In this document: positions 15,962 through 24,131 of the stretch, one piece after another | How positions within the stretch are numbered: the stretch's first letter is position 1 | Layout: each line of letters opens with the position of its first letter | From: an uncultured Clostridia bacterium | GTDB taxonomy: Bacteria; Bacillota; Clostridia; TANB77; CAG-508 | Reading direction: 5' to 3' | Length of the DNA stretch: 29,270 nt | Assembly (NCBI GenBank): GCA_934169775.1 | Contig: CAKPOI010000017.1 | Coordinates: forward strand, 1 to 29,270 | Made by a program: the position numbers and the translations under genes | The notes under the pieces: model-generated | The model's database searches: none | Told to the model about the DNA's origin: nothing | The model's input: only the letters and a program-made list of their open reading frames with translations

Positions 15962-16627
15962 ATGGAAAATGCAGCGGAAGCATTAAAAATGGCAGGAGCA
16001 GTATTATTATTTATAATAGCAATTTCAGTAAGTATCGCCTCTTTTAGTGACGTAAGACAATCTGTAGATACTATCTTAGAATATAAAGATAGAGAAACAG
16101 AGTATGTAGATGGAAATTATTATTATTCACAATCTTCAAAAGATAATGAAAGAACAGTAGGATTAGAAACAATATTACCGACAATTTCAAGAGTATATGT
16201 AGAAAACTATAAGATTATATTTGAAGGATTAGGTAGTGATCCGATTTATACTGTAAAAAAGACGGGGGAGAAAAGATATTCATTAGATGGTGAATTTGAT
16301 AACAACATAAGAGGTTCAGGAACAGAAAAAGAAAAATCTTTTTTAAATGCAGTTGTTTATGGACAAGGCAAATCGGAACCGACATTTAATACATATAGTG
16401 ATAAAATAATTTTGCCAGGTAGCTCTTTGTATGATAGATTAAAAGCGATATTAACAAAGGATAGTGGTAAAGTAATAGTAGAAAAAAGTGGACGCTATTA
16501 TCAAGACGATGAAAAAAATGCTAATGATAATGGAGCATCAGGAGATAATAATAACCGGTACTACAGAGGAAGAACCAGAAGTAAACAAAACGAAAAAAAG
16601 AATTATAACATATGTAATACAAGATAA
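15962..16627 (+). CDS. Pilin-like protein, MENA-type (5), likely frameshifted near its 3' end
   Basis: This frame gives 221 residues starting MENAAEALKMAGAVLLFIIA, with one hydrophobic helix (about 7-27), then a larger diverged head. The motif part reads RTVGLETILPTISRVYVENYKIIFEG. The last 25 or so residues (from NNNRYYRGRTRSKQ) are unusually basic and unlike any paralog. In the +1 frame, the DNA from about 16550 encodes TGTTEEEPEVNKTKKR followed by IITYVIQDKNKGE, stopping at 16641-16643. That ends in the same kind of strand (KRIITYVIQD) as the paralogs. A one-base insertion near the AATAATAATAACC run (about 16543-16556) would explain it. The ribosome site is GAGAGGTGATAT. Confidence 0.65.
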   Translation: MENAAEALKMAGAVLLFIIAISVSIASFSDVRQSVDTILEYKDRETEYVDGNYYYSQSSKDNERTVGLETILPTISRVYVENYKIIFEGLGSDPIYTVKKTGEKRYSLDGEFDNNIRGSGTEKEKSFLNAVVYGQGKSEPTFNTYSDKIILPGSSLYDRLKAILTKDSGKVIVEKSGRYYQDDEKNANDNGASGDNNNRYYRGRTRSKQNEKKNYNICNTR

Positions 16628-16662
16628 AAATAAAGGAGAATAAGTAAAAGGAGGAGTTTAAA

Positions 16663-17187
16663 ATGGGAGATTCTTTAGGTACTATAGTTGCAATAGGTAT
16701 TGCTGCAGTATTAATGTTTGTATTTCCAGTTATGACTATGGCAGACAGAACAGATGATGTATCACAGTTAACTGTTCAAACTGAAACAACAGAATTTGTT
16801 GATGAGATACGAACAACAGGTAAAATTACACCAGAAAGATATGATAGATTTATTCAAGCTATTAATTCTACAGGTAACTTGTATGATGTAGAAATTGAAA
16901 TTAAGGTGTTAGATGAAAATCCTGGTAAAAAAAGTGTTCAAGTACAAAGAGATAAGTTAGGAGAAAATTATTATTTTGAAGTTTTTAATTCTCAAGTTAT
17001 GGAAAAAATAGATGCAAATCAATCTTATTTGTTGAAAGAAGGAGATATTGTTGCAGTTAAAGTTAAAAATACATCACAAACAATATCACAACAATTTAAG
17101 AATTTCTTCTATACAGTTATAGGAAATGACACATACACAATTGCTGCCGATCATGGTGGAATTGTAACAGCAACTGGGAAACAATAG
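16663..17187 (+). CDS. Small membrane protein of the Tad-like locus, putative minor subunit
   Basis: This 174-residue protein has an N-terminal hydrophobic segment (about 6-26, GTIVAIGIAAVLMFVFPVMTM) after a short MGDSL start, then a soluble region. The stretch TTEFVDEIRTTGKITPERYDRFIQAINSTGNLYDVEIEIKVLDENPGKK (about 41-89) recalls small proteins encoded beside tadB/tadC genes in other Clostridia, possibly the DUF4320 group; that name is from memory and uncertain. It has no MENA start. A strong AAGGAGGAGTTTAAA ribosome site precedes the ATG. Position after the pilin-like genes and before the large surface protein suggests a minor subunit or adaptor. Confidence 0.55.
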   Translation: MGDSLGTIVAIGIAAVLMFVFPVMTMADRTDDVSQLTVQTETTEFVDEIRTTGKITPERYDRFIQAINSTGNLYDVEIEIKVLDENPGKKSVQVQRDKLGENYYFEVFNSQVMEKIDANQSYLLKEGDIVAVKVKNTSQTISQQFKNFFYTVIGNDTYTIAADHGGIVTATGKQ

Positions 17188-17199
17188 AATATTTTTTCG

Positions 17200-17232
17200 A
17201 TAGCTTGTGATTGTTAATAGATTGCAAGCTAT
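17200..17232 (+). other. Hairpin before the large surface-protein gene
   Basis: ATAGCTTG (17200-17207) pairs with CAAGCTAT (17225-17232) around a 17-base loop, with no following T tract. It may attenuate or stabilise the transcript between the subunits and the large protein. Confidence 0.4.
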
Positions 17233-17256
17233 TAATATATGTAAAGGAAAAAGCGT

Positions 17257-20200
17257 ATGAAGATACAAAATTTAGCAATTATTTTTATTATTATAATATT
17301 ACCAATATCACTGGTTTTATCATATTATATGCAAAGTAGAGTAACAACTTTAAAGACACAGCTATCATATGATACACGATTGTATAATGCTACTTATGAT
17401 GCTGTTAAGGCTTTCCAAATTAACACTTTGAATAGTGATACATCTAATCAATCAAATTCAAAGATGCGTGACTTACAGGCAGCTGTAAATTCATTTTTTA
17501 ATTCGGTTCAAACAAACTTTAGTATGAATGGATATAGTAAAGAGATTTTGCAGACACATGTTCCAGCACTTGTTTTTACTTTATATGATGGTTATTATAT
17601 TTATTCTCCGTTTAATAATACTTTAGATCAAGCAACAAAAGATAAATTGAAGGATGGAAAAGCAGAAAGTGGCTATGTTTATGATATGAAACCTTATGTT
17701 TATTATAGTTGCAGATATAAAAAGGGTGGTAATACAGATGTTGTTATTACATATTCATTAGATAGTTATATAACAATAAAGGGTACTGTAAATGGAACTT
17801 ATTGGGATGAAGCTGGTTATTTATTATCAGGTGCTAATGTAGAGCCTAGTGGTGAGGTAAAATATAGAGGTGTTACAATAGAACCAGAACAAAATTTAAA
17901 AGAAAATGTGGTTATAAATGGAGATGTCTTAAATTTACCATATAAAAAGGTAAATGGAGTTAAATATTATTTAAAAGATAATGTGGTTTATACAGTTACT
18001 AATGGAAAAGCTGAAAAACAATCAGGAAGAACAGCAGATTTTGTTACAAATAATAATAATGCTGTAAATTATTATAAAGAGGCATATGAATTTACACAGA
18101 AAGTTACACATTCAGTTTTAAGTGACTTAAAAGCAAGTGATGCAGTTGATGAAAATGAAAACCCAATATCAACGCAAAATGCTAGTAATGCAAACAGTGT
18201 AAAAAATGATACGGCTTTTTATGATTATTCTATATTTAAAGAAATTTCAAATGACGAGAATCATGTTCAAATAGAAGATTCAAATTCTGATTTTAATGCA
18301 CATAAAATGCAGGTAATAAAGCGTTCAGTTATAAGAAATCTATCTATGGCTATTGCGGATTTTAATAGTTATTCAGGAACTACAAATACTTTCCAAATGC
18401 CAAGATTATCAGATGCAGATTGGGATAAACTTACTGAAAACATAGGAATGATAAGCTTTTTGCAAGGGCTAAACATTGGTGGAAAAGTATATAATGGTTA
18501 TTCTATTGTTACAAATAACAAAAATAAAGAGTTTGTAGCAGAAGATTCAATATATATAGAAAATGGTGATACTTATCATAAAGCTTTAGATGATGATTTA
18601 GCAGGAATAACTAGTGGTACAGGATATTTTAATATAGATTTTGAAAGAAGGTCAGCAGAAATATCTCAAAATGCTAATGGAGTTAATTCTCAGGTTACTG
18701 GGTATTATAATCCTAGATCTAGTTTAGGTTGTTATCAATCTATAATAAGACAACAAGGCTCAAATAAAAGTTTAAAAGAATTGTTGGCAAATAACGCAAA
18801 ACTTAAAGGGATTTATTATACTGCACTAGGTAGGGAACGATATTCAATGTACAGAATAGAGAATGCTAATTCAATTTCTACAACATCTTCTAGTGGTTCA
18901 AATCAGGAGGTAGAAAATCCAGTAACTCCAGTAACAGTTACCTTTTCACCAAATACTAATACAACTTATGCTAAATCTCAAAGTACAATTGTAACAGTAA
19001 CTGGTGGAAGTGGAGAGCAAAATGTTTTAAAATATCGTTGGATACAAAATAATACTAATACACCGGCAGAAAATTCATTTACTTCGCAATTTACTTCTGG
19101 GCAATCAATAGCAAAATCAGATGGTACAGGTAATAACTGGTATTTATGGGTTATGGTAAAAGATAAAAAAGGAAATTTAACTTTTGCGAAATCAGATAAA
19201 TTCTATTTAGATAATACAGCTCCTACAAATATTGCACCTTTAGTAACAGCTACAACTACAAATTCTGTAACTGTTGGTACAATGCAAACTGATGCTCATA
19301 GTGGAATAAGTGCTGATACAAGGCAATATCAAATAAAGAAAAGTTCTGATTCAAATTGGGGAACATGGATAATTGATAGTAATAATAGACATACTTTTAC
19401 AGGTCTGGAATTGAATACTGATTATGATATTAGAACTCAAGTGAAGGATATACTAGGTAATGGTTATACGATTTCTCAAACTACAAAAACTAGAACTGCT
19501 AATATTTCAAAACCAGAAATTAGAGTTGATAATACTAACTGGACAAACCAAAATGTAACTGCTACTATAACATATCCTACAGGAACTGGAGTATCAAATC
19601 AATATAGCTATGATAATAGTAATTGGCAAAATTATACAGGTCCATTAATTATTGATACTAATAAAACAATTTATGCAAGAAGTGTGGATAGTACAGGTCA
19701 AGGTTCTGATGCTTCAAGAGTTGTTAGCTTATCTGTTACTAATATTGATAAAGTAGTACCAACAGCTAGAATATATAGTAGAAATCAAATAGCATTTGAT
19801 ATGGCGGAAATCATAGTATTAGCTCAAGATGAAGCTTCTGGTATTAAATCAGTTACATGTGATTCTGATGTTGCAGATTCATTTATGAAAAATGGTATGT
19901 ATGCATTTCATGTTAAGGATAATAGAAATTTTGTGTTTAATGTTATGGATAATGCAGGAAATATTGCAAAAACAAATGTAGATGTTAATGGATTAATAGT
20001 TAAGGTGACTGCTCAACAGATTGCAGAGAATCCAGAAAAATACTATGGAAGAAAATATTATAATCAAAGAGAATCAAAAGAATACCAGGTGTTTTACGTT
20101 GATAAGGATAATAAATATGGTAAGGGAGAATATAGAATTTATTTAAAATCAGCACAAGTTAATAACCATACTGTTTTTAATTCTGGATATAGTAGTGGTA

Positions 20201-20730
20201 TTATGGAAAGCGAATTAAGTAACTTAAAGTGGGAAATAAAAAGAAAAGATAATTTAAAAACATATAAAAAATTTAATCTGCTTTGGAAACAAAATAGAAA
20301 TGTTTCAGTAGATAATCTTAATTTCAATGAAACTATAGCAGCATATTTAAGTGATCCTAATTTCTATTATTCATCAAAGCCATCAATAGCAGAAGAAGTT
20401 TATATGGCTCCAAGTATAGAAATGTTTGTGGATTCATATAACCAAGTATCACATATTTCTGGTGTTGCAAGATTAGGATTATCATTTAATAATGATAGCT
20501 CTCAGCCAGGATATAGAATTTCAAATAATAGTAGAGCTCTTGATAGTAGAGGTTATGGACAAATGTATAGTATTAATACTACTTTTGCTTCACCTGCTTC
20601 TAGTGGTACTAATAATAAACAGCTTGTGTCCCTTCAGGATAGTATGTTAGGCTATAGGTATACAAGTAGTATTCCTTATACAGATGTTGTTCTTTGTGAA
20701 TCAACAGAAATATATCTTTATCCATATTAA
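17257..20730 (+). CDS. Large surface protein with N-terminal anchor and Ig/FN3-like modules, putative pilus-tip adhesin
   Basis: This 1157-residue protein starts MKIQNLAIIFIIIILPISLVLSYYMQSR, one hydrophobic helix (about 4-24) followed by LSYDTRLYNATYDAVKAFQ, an arrangement like TadE/TadG-type minor pilins. Residues about 90-545 are a large domain of unknown fold. From about 550 to 910 come tandem beta-sandwich-like modules: YRWIQNN...WYLWVMVKDKKGNL, an FN3-like TNSVTVGTMQT...HTFTGLELNTDYDIRTQV, then YSYDNSNWQNYTGPL and EIIVLAQDEASGI, typical of cell-surface Ig-like or big-domain repeats. The C-terminal region (about 925-1157) starts YYGRKYYN and has YQVFYVDKDNKYGKGEYRIYLKSA. No LPXTG motif or C-terminal anchor is seen, so retention would depend on the N-terminal helix or the pilus. 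It ends the locus. Confidence 0.65.
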   Translation: MKIQNLAIIFIIIILPISLVLSYYMQSRVTTLKTQLSYDTRLYNATYDAVKAFQINTLNSDTSNQSNSKMRDLQAAVNSFFNSVQTNFSMNGYSKEILQTHVPALVFTLYDGYYIYSPFNNTLDQATKDKLKDGKAESGYVYDMKPYVYYSCRYKKGGNTDVVITYSLDSYITIKGTVNGTYWDEAGYLLSGANVEPSGEVKYRGVTIEPEQNLKENVVINGDVLNLPYKKVNGVKYYLKDNVVYTVTNGKAEKQSGRTADFVTNNNNAVNYYKEAYEFTQKVTHSVLSDLKASDAVDENENPISTQNASNANSVKNDTAFYDYSIFKEISNDENHVQIEDSNSDFNAHKMQVIKRSVIRNLSMAIADFNSYSGTTNTFQMPRLSDADWDKLTENIGMISFLQGLNIGGKVYNGYSIVTNNKNKEFVAEDSIYIENGDTYHKALDDDLAGITSGTGYFNIDFERRSAEISQNANGVNSQVTGYYNPRSSLGCYQSIIRQQGSNKSLKELLANNAKLKGIYYTALGRERYSMYRIENANSISTTSSSGSNQEVENPVTPVTVTFSPNTNTTYAKSQSTIVTVTGGSGEQNVLKYRWIQNNTNTPAENSFTSQFTSGQSIAKSDGTGNNWYLWVMVKDKKGNLTFAKSDKFYLDNTAPTNIAPLVTATTTNSVTVGTMQTDAHSGISADTRQYQIKKSSDSNWGTWIIDSNNRHTFTGLELNTDYDIRTQVKDILGNGYTISQTTKTRTANISKPEIRVDNTNWTNQNVTATITYPTGTGVSNQYSYDNSNWQNYTGPLIIDTNKTIYARSVDSTGQGSDASRVVSLSVTNIDKVVPTARIYSRNQIAFDMAEIIVLAQDEASGIKSVTCDSDVADSFMKNGMYAFHVKDNRNFVFNVMDNAGNIAKTNVDVNGLIVKVTAQQIAENPEKYYGRKYYNQRESKEYQVFYVDKDNKYGKGEYRIYLKSAQVNNHTVFNSGYSSGIMESELSNLKWEIKRKDNLKTYKKFNLLWKQNRNVSVDNLNFNETIAAYLSDPNFYYSSKPSIAEEVYMAPSIEMFVDSYNQVSHISGVARLGLSFNNDSSQPGYRISNNSRALDSRGYGQMYSINTTFASPASSGTNNKQLVSLQDSMLGYRYTSSIPYTDVVLCESTEIYLYPY

Positions 20731-20783
20731 CAATACAGATATTAGAATAAAAAAACAAAAAAAGTAAATACTAATAATAGCAA

Positions 20784-20816
20784 TAGCTAGAGAAAATGAA
20801 AGATTTTCTCTAGCTA
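20784..20816 (+). terminator. Long perfect hairpin ending the pilus-like locus
   Basis: TAGCTAGAGAAAAT (20784-20797) pairs over 14 bp with ATTTTCTCTAGCTA (20803-20816) around a GAAAG loop. No T tract follows (AAATTAAA), so it is an atypical terminator or a 3'-end protecting structure. Confidence 0.5.
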
Positions 20817-20883
20817 AAATTAAATAAAAAGATAAATGAAATTAATATCATTATGTTTTTATTAAGGAAGGAATGTGATAAGA

Positions 20884-22110
20884 GTGAAAAGGGCAATTCC
20901 AAAGCTATTATTAGTATTTTTTTTATTGATGATATATGTGTATGTAATAGTGGTAAGTAATATACCCAATAAATTAGTAATATTTGAAGGAGAAGATATT
21001 TCTATAAATTTACCGATAGGAATAAAAATAGATAATAAAAATGCATTAGAGGTATCATCAAATTCAAAAAATAAGCTATCTGACAAAGGTACGAATGTTA
21101 AATTAAATGTTAGTTTATTAAATAATATAGCATTAAAAAATGTAAATGTGGATATATTGCCAAGGACTAAAGTTATTCCTGTAGGTAGTGTAGCTGGAGT
21201 TAAGCTTTATACAAATGGTGTTTTGGTTGTTGGAATGTCAGAAATAGAAGGGGAAGATAAGAAAATTTATAAACCATATAAGGAATCAGGGATAAAGGAA
21301 GGAGACACAATAATATCAATTAATCAAACACAAATAAATTCTACAGATGAATTAATAAAAGAAGTAAATAAGTCAAAAGGTAAGGATATAAAAGTTAAAT
21401 ATGTACATGATGAAAATACTTTAGAGTGTAGTATTAAGCCAGTAAAAACAGGCAAGGAAGATTATAAAATAGGATTGTGGGTACGAGATAGTGCTGCAGG
21501 GGTTGGGACAGTTACGTTTTATAATCAGTCCACAAATCAATTTGCGGCTTTAGGACATGGAATTTTAGATATAGATACAGAAAAATTAATAAATATAGCT
21601 TCTGGGGAGTTTGTAACAACAAATATTTTAAAAATAGAAAAAGGTGAAAAGGGCAATCCAGGTCGTATACAGGGAACTTTAGAAAAACAAAAAGAAATAG
21701 GGAAGATAAATCAGAATACAGGTTTTGGAATTTATGGACAAGTTGAAGATATATCATCTTTAAATATTGATAAATCAAAGGAAATGGAAGTTGCTTTAAG
21801 AGATGAGATAAAAACAGGGAAAGCAGAAATTTTATGTAGTTTGGAAAATGGAAAAGTTGATAAATATGAGATTGAAATAAAAAAAATTTACAAAGATAAT
21901 AATTATGACAATAAAAGTATGAGAATTAAAATTACAGATAAAAGGTTAATTGATAAAACAGGAGGAATTATTCAAGGAATGAGTGGGTCACCTATTATTC
22001 AAGATGGTAAACTGGTTGGGGCTGTTACCCATGTTATAGTTAATGAACCATTGGAAGGATTTGCAGTTTTTGGTGATATTATGATTAAACAGATGTATAG
22101 TACGAAATAA
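20884..22110 (+). CDS. spoIVB: SpoIVB serine peptidase (S55), sporulation signalling
   Basis: SpoIVB is made in the forespore and crosses into the intermembrane space, where it triggers pro-sigma-K processing by cleaving SpoIVFA. The protein has an N-terminal membrane segment (about 7-26), a PDZ domain (about 100-180, with IKEGDTIISINQTQI) and an S55 peptidase domain. The triad is seen as His in ALGHG, Asp in KITDKRL and Ser in QGMSGSP. The spacings of 127 and 15 residues equal those I recall for B. subtilis H236, D363 and S378. GTG at 20884 is preferred over GTG at 20875, because AAGGAAGGAA (20863-20872) is too close to the latter; the product is then 408 residues. It usually adjoins spo0A; here its neighbour is the pilus locus. 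Confidence 0.95.
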   Translation: MKRAIPKLLLVFFLLMIYVYVIVVSNIPNKLVIFEGEDISINLPIGIKIDNKNALEVSSNSKNKLSDKGTNVKLNVSLLNNIALKNVNVDILPRTKVIPVGSVAGVKLYTNGVLVVGMSEIEGEDKKIYKPYKESGIKEGDTIISINQTQINSTDELIKEVNKSKGKDIKVKYVHDENTLECSIKPVKTGKEDYKIGLWVRDSAAGVGTVTFYNQSTNQFAALGHGILDIDTEKLINIASGEFVTTNILKIEKGEKGNPGRIQGTLEKQKEIGKINQNTGFGIYGQVEDISSLNIDKSKEMEVALRDEIKTGKAEILCSLENGKVDKYEIEIKKIYKDNNYDNKSMRIKITDKRLIDKTGGIIQGMSGSPIIQDGKLVGAVTHVIVNEPLEGFAVFGDIMIKQMYSTK

Positions 22111-22186
22111 GAATAATAGTTATTAAAAAGTATTTATAAAGACTAGATAAATTAAGAAACTCATATACGGACATGCAGTATGAAAT

Positions 22187-22215
22187 AAAAAAGTAAAGCT
22201 TTGCTTTACTTTTTT
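22187..22215. terminator. Bidirectional terminator shared by spoIVB and murC
   Basis: AAAAAAGTAAAGC (22187-22199) and GCTTTACTTTTTT (22203-22215) form a perfect 13-bp stem with a TTT loop, giving U-rich ends on both strands. The murC stop codon (22206-22208, minus) lies inside the stem. Confidence 0.8.
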
Positions 22216-23597
22216 AGAAGCATTGGGCCAATTTCTGTAACAGTTCCGGCACCTAATGTTAATATAATATCGTTTTCTTTTACATTTTGTTTTAAGTAAG
22301 AAACACAGTTTTCAAAATCTGGAATATAAGTTGCATGCTTTCCTAAAGTGTTAATTTTATTAACTAAATCTTGAGAACTAATGTTAAATGTATTTATTTC
22401 TCTTGCGGCATATATATCTAAAACAATGATATGGTCAAAATTAGTAAGTGCATTTGCAAAATCATCTAATAGGTTTTTAGTTCTGCTGTAAGTGTGTGGT
22501 TGGAAAACAACCCAAGATTCATTATATTTTTTGTTGCTTAAAGAATTAGCTGTTGCTATGATTTCTGTTGGATGATGACCATAATCATCATATATACGTG
22601 CACCATTTATTTTACCCTTAAATTCAAATCTTCTATGTGCTCCTGTGAATTTTGCTAAAGCAGTTTTTATATATTGTTTTTCTATGCCATATGAATCACA
22701 TAATGAGATACAAGCTAAAGCATTTAAAACATTATGTTTTCCTGGAACAGATAATGTGATTGTAGAGTAAAATTCATTTGATTTATAAACATCAAATGTA
22801 GGGAAGCCATCATCATCAAATACTATGTTGTTAGCATAAAAATCTGCGTTTTTGTTTGTGATACTATAACATATTTTTTTAGCATCTGTATATTGGTATA
22901 AGTCTAAGCAGTTTTTATCATCTGCGTTTACAATTAATAGCCCATCATTTGGTAATAATTTTGCATATTTAATAAAAGCTTTTTTTATGTTTTCAAAATT
23001 TTTAAAATAGTCTAAGTGATCATTATCAATATTTAATATAACTTCTGCTTTAGGACTAAATTTTAAAAAGCTTTCTACATATTCACAAGCTTCAATAATA
23101 AAGTGTTCACTGTTTCCAATTCTATAATTTCCGTCTAATTGTTTTAGATAAGCACCTACTTGAATACTAGGATCTTTTAAAGCTTCCATAAAGCATAAAG
23201 AAATCATAGAAGTAGTAGTAGTTTTTCCATGTGTTCCTGAAATGCATATAGTATCAGTAAAGCAACGTGTGATTTTACCTAGAAAATCAGCTCTTTCCAT
23301 TGTAGTAATATTATTTTTATGTGCTTCTTGCATTTCTGGGTCACTATCTTTTATTGCTGCTGAATACACAACTAGGTCAGAATTTTGTACGTCTTTAATA
23401 TTATGTCCAATTGATACTTTTATACCTAATTCATTTAATTTATTTGTTGTTTCAGATTGGCATCTATCAGAACCAGTAACGTGAAATCCCCAGTTTTTTA
23501 GGATTGCAGCAATACCGCTCATACTTACACCGCCAATTCCTATCATATGTATATTTTTATATTTTCTTAAATTATTTATTTCTGGCATTTTAATCAT
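22206..23597 (-). CDS. murC: UDP-N-acetylmuramate--L-alanine ligase
   Basis: MurC adds L-alanine to UDP-MurNAc with ATP, the first peptide step of peptidoglycan synthesis in the cytoplasm. The 463-residue protein has the normal length. It shows the Rossmann-like N-terminus HMIGIGGVSMSGIA (17-30) that binds UDP, the ATP loop SGTHGKTTTT (120-129), NIDNDHLDYF in the central domain, and the C-terminal markers GAHRRFE, YDDYGHHPTE and FQPHTYSRT. AAGGGGG lies only 3 bases before the first ATG (23597); a second in-frame ATG at 23588 is the alternative start. It is a single gene with its own promoter, and its stop falls inside the terminator stem. Confidence 0.97.
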   Translation of the reverse strand: MIKMPEINNLRKYKNIHMIGIGGVSMSGIAAILKNWGFHVTGSDRCQSETTNKLNELGIKVSIGHNIKDVQNSDLVVYSAAIKDSDPEMQEAHKNNITTMERADFLGKITRCFTDTICISGTHGKTTTTSMISLCFMEALKDPSIQVGAYLKQLDGNYRIGNSEHFIIEACEYVESFLKFSPKAEVILNIDNDHLDYFKNFENIKKAFIKYAKLLPNDGLLIVNADDKNCLDLYQYTDAKKICYSITNKNADFYANNIVFDDDGFPTFDVYKSNEFYSTITLSVPGKHNVLNALACISLCDSYGIEKQYIKTALAKFTGAHRRFEFKGKINGARIYDDYGHHPTEIIATANSLSNKKYNESWVVFQPHTYSRTKNLLDDFANALTNFDHIIVLDIYAAREINTFNISSQDLVNKINTLGKHATYIPDFENCVSYLKQNVKENDIILTLGAGTVTEIGPMLLKK

Positions 23598-23620
23598 ATT
23601 CCCCCTTACATAACAGATAG

Positions 23621-23649
23621 ATTATATACTTTTATGTGCCAAATTTCAA
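23621..23649 (-). promoter_or_regulatory. Sigma-A-like promoter for murC
   Basis: On the minus strand TTGAAA (23644-23649) and TATAAT (23621-23626) are separated by 17 bp, upstream of the murC start at 23597. Confidence 0.7.
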
Positions 23650-23689
23650 GCTTTTTTGATAAAATTTTAGGTGCTTTTAGTAAAAGGTT

Positions 23690-23784
23690 AATGCTTTCGG
23701 GGCCGGAGTCAAAAAGTATTAGTGCTTTCGGGGCCGGAGTCAAAAAGCATTAGTGTTTTTAGGGCCGGAGTCAAAAAAATACTT
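23690..23784 (+). repeat. REP-like GC-rich palindromes, locus B: three tandem 31-bp units
   Basis: Units at 23690-23720, 23721-23751 and 23752-23782 are directly adjacent with a 31-bp period. Each has the form A(A/G)TGCTTTCGGGGCCGGAGT followed by CAAAAAGCATT. Unit 2 folds through TGCTTT and AAAGCA arms around the GGGGCCGGAGTC core. Unit 3 is diverged (TTTTTAGGGCC). All are in plus orientation and have no spacers. They lie about 40 bp upstream of the murC promoter. Confidence 0.85.
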
Positions 23785-24034
23785 AATTTTATAGATTGGG
23801 TGAATTGGGAATGGGGTAAAAATCATTACTTAATTTTATTTTTGTATATGCATATTATGATTATATTATCGTCAAGTTCATCTATTTGGTCTGATAAAAT
23901 TTTATTCTTTTATATGAATATTATGACTTAAATTTATTTTTTAATATTAGTTGAGGTATTTATAATTATTAATTTTATAAAAAATTGTGATTTTAATGTA
24001 ATAAAAATGTAATATAAAAAAATTGTAAAAAAAA

Positions 24035-24063
24035 GAAGGATTATTTATTTTTATATAGAATAA
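24035..24063 (+). promoter_or_regulatory. Sigma-H-like promoter for spoVG
   Basis: GAAGGATTA (24035-24043) fits the sigma-H -35 RnAGGwwww and ATAGAATAA (24055-24063) fits the -10 RnnGAATww. The distance from AGGA to GAAT is 21 bases, the same as in the B. subtilis spoVG promoter as I recall it. It is placed correctly for the sigma-H-dependent spoVG gene. Confidence 0.6.
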
Positions 24064-24068
24064 TATAA

Positions 24069-24095
24069 TTGTACATATGAATAAAAAATGTACAA
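24069..24095 (+). promoter_or_regulatory. Inverted repeat at the expected start of the spoVG transcript
   Basis: TTGTACAT (24069-24076) and ATGTACAA (24088-24095) are perfect 8-bp arms 11 bases apart, immediately after the sigma-H-like -10. It could be a repressor operator or a 5'-UTR hairpin. Confidence 0.5.
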
Positions 24096-24131
24096 AAAAT
24101 TTATACTTTAGGAAAGGGCGGTGCACGCAAA

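Larger units (their letters stand above)
6512..20730 (+). other. Tad/type IVc-like pilus locus with leaderless pilin-like subunits
   Basis: Thirteen consecutive genes on one strand encode a CpaB-like protein, two CpaE-like ATPases, a CpaF-like ATPase, a fused TadB/TadC-like platform, six small pilin-like proteins, one further small membrane protein and a large surface protein. Gaps within the first five genes are short (2-56 bases), and hairpins separate later sub-blocks. No secretin is seen, as expected if the cell has one membrane. No prepilin peptidase (TadV/CpaA) or TadD-like protein is present. The grouping is my inference from order, orientation and family resemblance. Confidence 0.75.
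23598..24131. other. 534-bp intergenic region between murC and spoVG
   Basis: This divergent gap holds the murC promoter (23621-23649, minus), a tandem array of three REP-like repeats (23690-23782), about 200 bp of very AT-rich sequence with no recognised feature (23790-24030), and the spoVG control region (24035-24095). Two short frames in it look non-coding. Confidence 0.7.

Noticed and set aside
16543..16560. Programmed ribosomal frameshift in the fifth MENA-type gene
   Set aside because: No slippery heptamer or downstream structure is visible; a mutation or sequencing error is simpler.
23690..23784. CRISPR array
   Set aside because: The three 31-bp units are directly adjacent with no spacers, and no cas genes are present.
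23722..23931. 69-codon ORF in the murC-spoVG gap
   Set aside because: It begins inside the tandem repeats and resembles no known protein; it is probably chance.
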